In this document: positions 8,501 to 8,937 of the stretch, one piece after another | How the letters are laid out: every line of letters begins with the position of its first letter | Position numbering within the stretch: the stretch's first letter is position 1 | Origin: Pedosphaera sp. | GTDB lineage: Bacteria > Verrucomicrobiota > Verrucomicrobiia > Limisphaerales > SXTU01 | Direction: 5' to 3' | Length of the DNA stretch: 8,937 nt | Assembly: GCA_009695395.1 (NCBI GenBank) | Contig: SIBB01000124.1 | Location: forward strand, 1 to 8,937 | Translations under genes and position numbers: made by a program | Notes under the pieces: model-generated | What the model saw: only the letters and a program-made list of their open reading frames with translations | Told to the model about the DNA's origin: nothing | Database searches by the model: none

Positions 8501-8616
8501 CCGGCGGCCAGGACGGCATCCTGCGCCTCTGGAACGGCACCACCGGCAGCAGCATCGCCACCTTCGAGCCGCCCAAGGCCCCGACCCCCGAACCGCAGAA
8601 GACAGCGGCGAAGTAA
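5572..8616 (+). CDS. Exported PSCyt1 cytochrome with two WD40 regions split by a coiled coil
   Basis: The 1014-residue protein begins with a signal peptide (SLLTAALLTAPFLVSA, cut near residue 26). A PSCyt1 domain follows (about 50-150): VDFEKELLPILRRN, haem motif CLSCH (64-68), and KPSMPPSG (114-121), whose Met117 is the likely axial ligand. WD40-like strands then end at F190, W246, W284, W325, W366, V410 and W453, seven in all. Residues about 489-699 are Ala/Lys/Asp/Glu/Thr-rich with almost no Gly, Trp or Cys, and read as a long coiled coil. Seven more WD40-like strands end at W726, W766, W819, W862, W904, I946 and W987. A Pro/Lys-rich tail closes the protein. The family (c-type cytochrome joined to WD40 repeats) is known from Planctomycetes and Verrucomicrobia with no settled function; a periplasmic redox scaffold is a reasonable inference. 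Blade counts are by eye. ATG 5572 is chosen because the signal peptide follows at once. Confidence 0.94.
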   Translation: MHSFQSPRARSLLTAALLTAPFLVSAVEPVKEDTKKGPLPVAKSKRSSKVDFEKELLPILRRNCLSCHNSQKGEDGVNLETPQTIAKGGDTGKIVQPKKAESSSLFRLAAHMGKPSMPPSGNKAGAKNLNPDELALLKLWIDQGATGEVKGGGPIVWQPLPEGLNPIYAVALTDDGQFAAAGRANQIHLFHVPTASTIGRLTDPALLADKTYARPGVAHRDMTYALAFSPDGNTLASGSYREVKLWQRPVNVQKQTLPGAAEFLATSPDGKWLAAASGNDIKLWSLPALTPGKTLSGHTSPVKSLSFATNSARLVSGADKTARVWSFADGSLFAEVTATNDIVSVAMLPDGKRIATAHGDKNILTWKLPEAAGGKAEPGPVIAGTAPITLLAALPPAQLLAAGPDGIVRVLDADKGSAVRTLAHGSPVAALAVSPDGKTLASLGTTNTYAKLWNAADGKALGELRGDRYVSDRAATQGRDLTFANNEVTYQKAAQKKAEDDQKKADEASKKAEEERVKLEKTQPENVKKLAEATTAKVAAEKAKTEAEAPQKKAADAKDATDKAVTDAAALAKTAADALAKADAAGKPAAEKTSTEAAAKAKTAADAKVAADKTLTDLNAKLKEATDKFTAENKKFTDATAEVRKYTDAEDAAKRAATDAKRSIDDVAKTKTAIADAETAQKKVETTVADVKKAQTADEKMIRAVAFSADGKTLVTAGEDGIVRTWSAADGSGVENYKGHTGAVKAVAFAAGAAISAGSDGKVIAWDTQPEWKLVRTIGSATAASPLSGRVNTLAFSPDGKTLVTGSGEPSRSGELKQWDAATGALVQEFKNAHSDTVQSVDFSGDGKLLVSGAADRFVKVWTVADTKLMKSFEGHTHQVLGVALKRDGRIVASAGADNAVKVWSLVTGEVVRTVAGFSKEATSIAHVGVGDQFLATGGDGKVRLINEAGGDARTFAGATDYMYAGAATPDGKVVIAGGQDGILRLWNGTTGSSIATFEPPKAPTPEPQKTAAK

Positions 8617-8771
8617 AAGCGTGAAAGTGAAAGGGGCGGTGGAATGGCAACCGAATGCCCCGTAGCACGCCTTCTCCCTTCCTGAGAGGAGGGCAGAAGG
8701 TGGCCGCAGGCCGGATGAGGGGTGCGGCCGCCCACGCCGACGCACGCAACTCCCCGCCCATAGCTCACAGC
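8617..8771. other. Non-coding stretch after the WD40 cytochrome gene, with inverted repeats
   Basis: No gene is supported here. Just after the stop, GGGGC and GCCCC arms near 8634-8662 could form a weak stem. At 8671-8699 CTTCTCCCTTCC faces GGAGGGCAGAAG across a five-base loop with some mismatches, the arrangement of a transcript-end hairpin but without a T-run. At 8702-8708 GGCCGCA is mirrored by TGCGGCC at 8723-8729. These resemble interspersed purine/pyrimidine hairpin repeats of high-GC bacteria. Confidence 0.45.
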
Positions 8772-8774
8772 TCA
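8761..8774. repeat. Two-unit heptamer repeat (TAGCTCA, CAGCTCA)
   Basis: Two adjacent 7-bp units differing at the first base (minus strand TGAGCTG then TGAGCTA). The array is short, but it has the same unit length as the GCTGACC array at 2011-2038 and lies exactly where the integrase-like reading frame breaks off. Confidence 0.5.
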
Positions 8775-8933
8775 TGCCAACACCTCGCGATACAGGAAGA
8801 CGATGGAGTTCAACGCCTGGTTCTGCGTCCCCGCTGCAACCCCGCGATGACCGCCGTCGTGCGCGCGGCTTTGGCTGAGGTTGATTCCCGTGACATGACT
8901 TGGCCGCGAAGCGTAGTATCCGTCCCGCACTCG
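8772..8933 (-). pseudogene. Truncated integron-type tyrosine recombinase remnant (N-terminal SAM-like domain)
   Basis: In the minus-strand frame 8933-8772, between two stop codons, residues 32-53 (8840-8775) include TQNQALNSIVFLYREVL. This closely resembles the core-binding N-terminal domain of integron integrases and related XerC/XerD-like recombinases (typical form TQNQALNALLFLYREVL). The upstream residues of the frame, containing HVTGINLSQSRAHDGG, do not match the family, and the stop comes straight after REVLA, where the intact protein would go on to its catalytic Arg/His/Tyr domain. No start codon, catalytic domain or attI/attC site is visible. It is therefore read as a decayed fragment. 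The homology call rests on about 20 residues recognised from memory, so a chance or wider recombinase match remains possible. Confidence 0.55.
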
Positions 8934-8937
8934 TCAA

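Noticed and set aside
7693..8937. Minus-strand open frame of 414 codons running to the right edge
   Set aside because: It crosses the intergenic repeats and the antisense of the WD40 region without any recognisable domain, and is in a different frame from the integrase-like match.
1..8937. A novel defence, toxin-antitoxin or biosynthetic system
   Set aside because: All four genes fall in known families and no small ORF pairs, nuclease, methyltransferase or reverse transcriptase motifs were seen. No tRNA or rRNA was recognised either.

Overview
The window is GC-rich DNA from what looks like a member of the PVC group, most likely Verrucomicrobiota (Pedosphaera/Limisphaera-like). The main reason is two genes for exported Planctomycete-type cytochrome c (PSCyt1) proteins, one of them also carrying the PSCyt2 (DUF1549) and PSD1 (DUF1553) domains; these are hallmark families of Planctomycetes and Verrucomicrobia. 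Shine-Dalgarno sequences are weak or absent before all four genes, and the intergenic DNA holds short heptamer repeats and hairpins. The taxonomic call is inference from these families, not from a marker gene.

Layout. Positions 1 to 2583 (minus strand) carry a nearly complete PSCyt1-DUF1549-DUF1553 protein that runs off the left edge. Upstream of it on the same strand is an aldo/keto reductase-fold protein (2680-3819), 96 bp away, so the two may be co-transcribed. A 235 bp gap follows, holding a large imperfect hairpin (3972-4044) just past the stop of the next gene. That gene is a RhlE-type DEAD-box RNA helicase (4055-5422, minus) with a glycine/arginine-rich tail. A 149 bp divergent intergenic region separates it from a 1014-residue plus-strand protein (5572-8616), which has a signal peptide, a PSCyt1 haem-binding motif, a seven-repeat WD40 region, a roughly 210-residue Ala/Lys/Asp-rich coiled coil, and a second seven-repeat WD40 region. 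The right end (8617-8937) has no intact gene. It holds inverted repeats, two heptamer repeats and a truncated piece that resembles the N-terminal domain of an integron-type tyrosine recombinase.

How the genes fit together. The two PSCyt1 proteins are probably exported to the periplasm. Proteins of these families often sit in PVC loci thought to act on complex polysaccharides, but no sulfatase, glycoside hydrolase or DUF1501 partner is visible here, so the substrate cannot be named. The helicase is a housekeeping RNA-remodelling enzyme and probably unrelated to its neighbours. No CRISPR array, tRNA, rRNA, toxin-antitoxin pair or recognisable defence system was found. The least ordinary items are the double-propeller/coiled-coil cytochrome, the reductase-fold protein lacking two residues of the usual catalytic tetrad, and the integrase remnant that ends exactly at a heptamer repeat.
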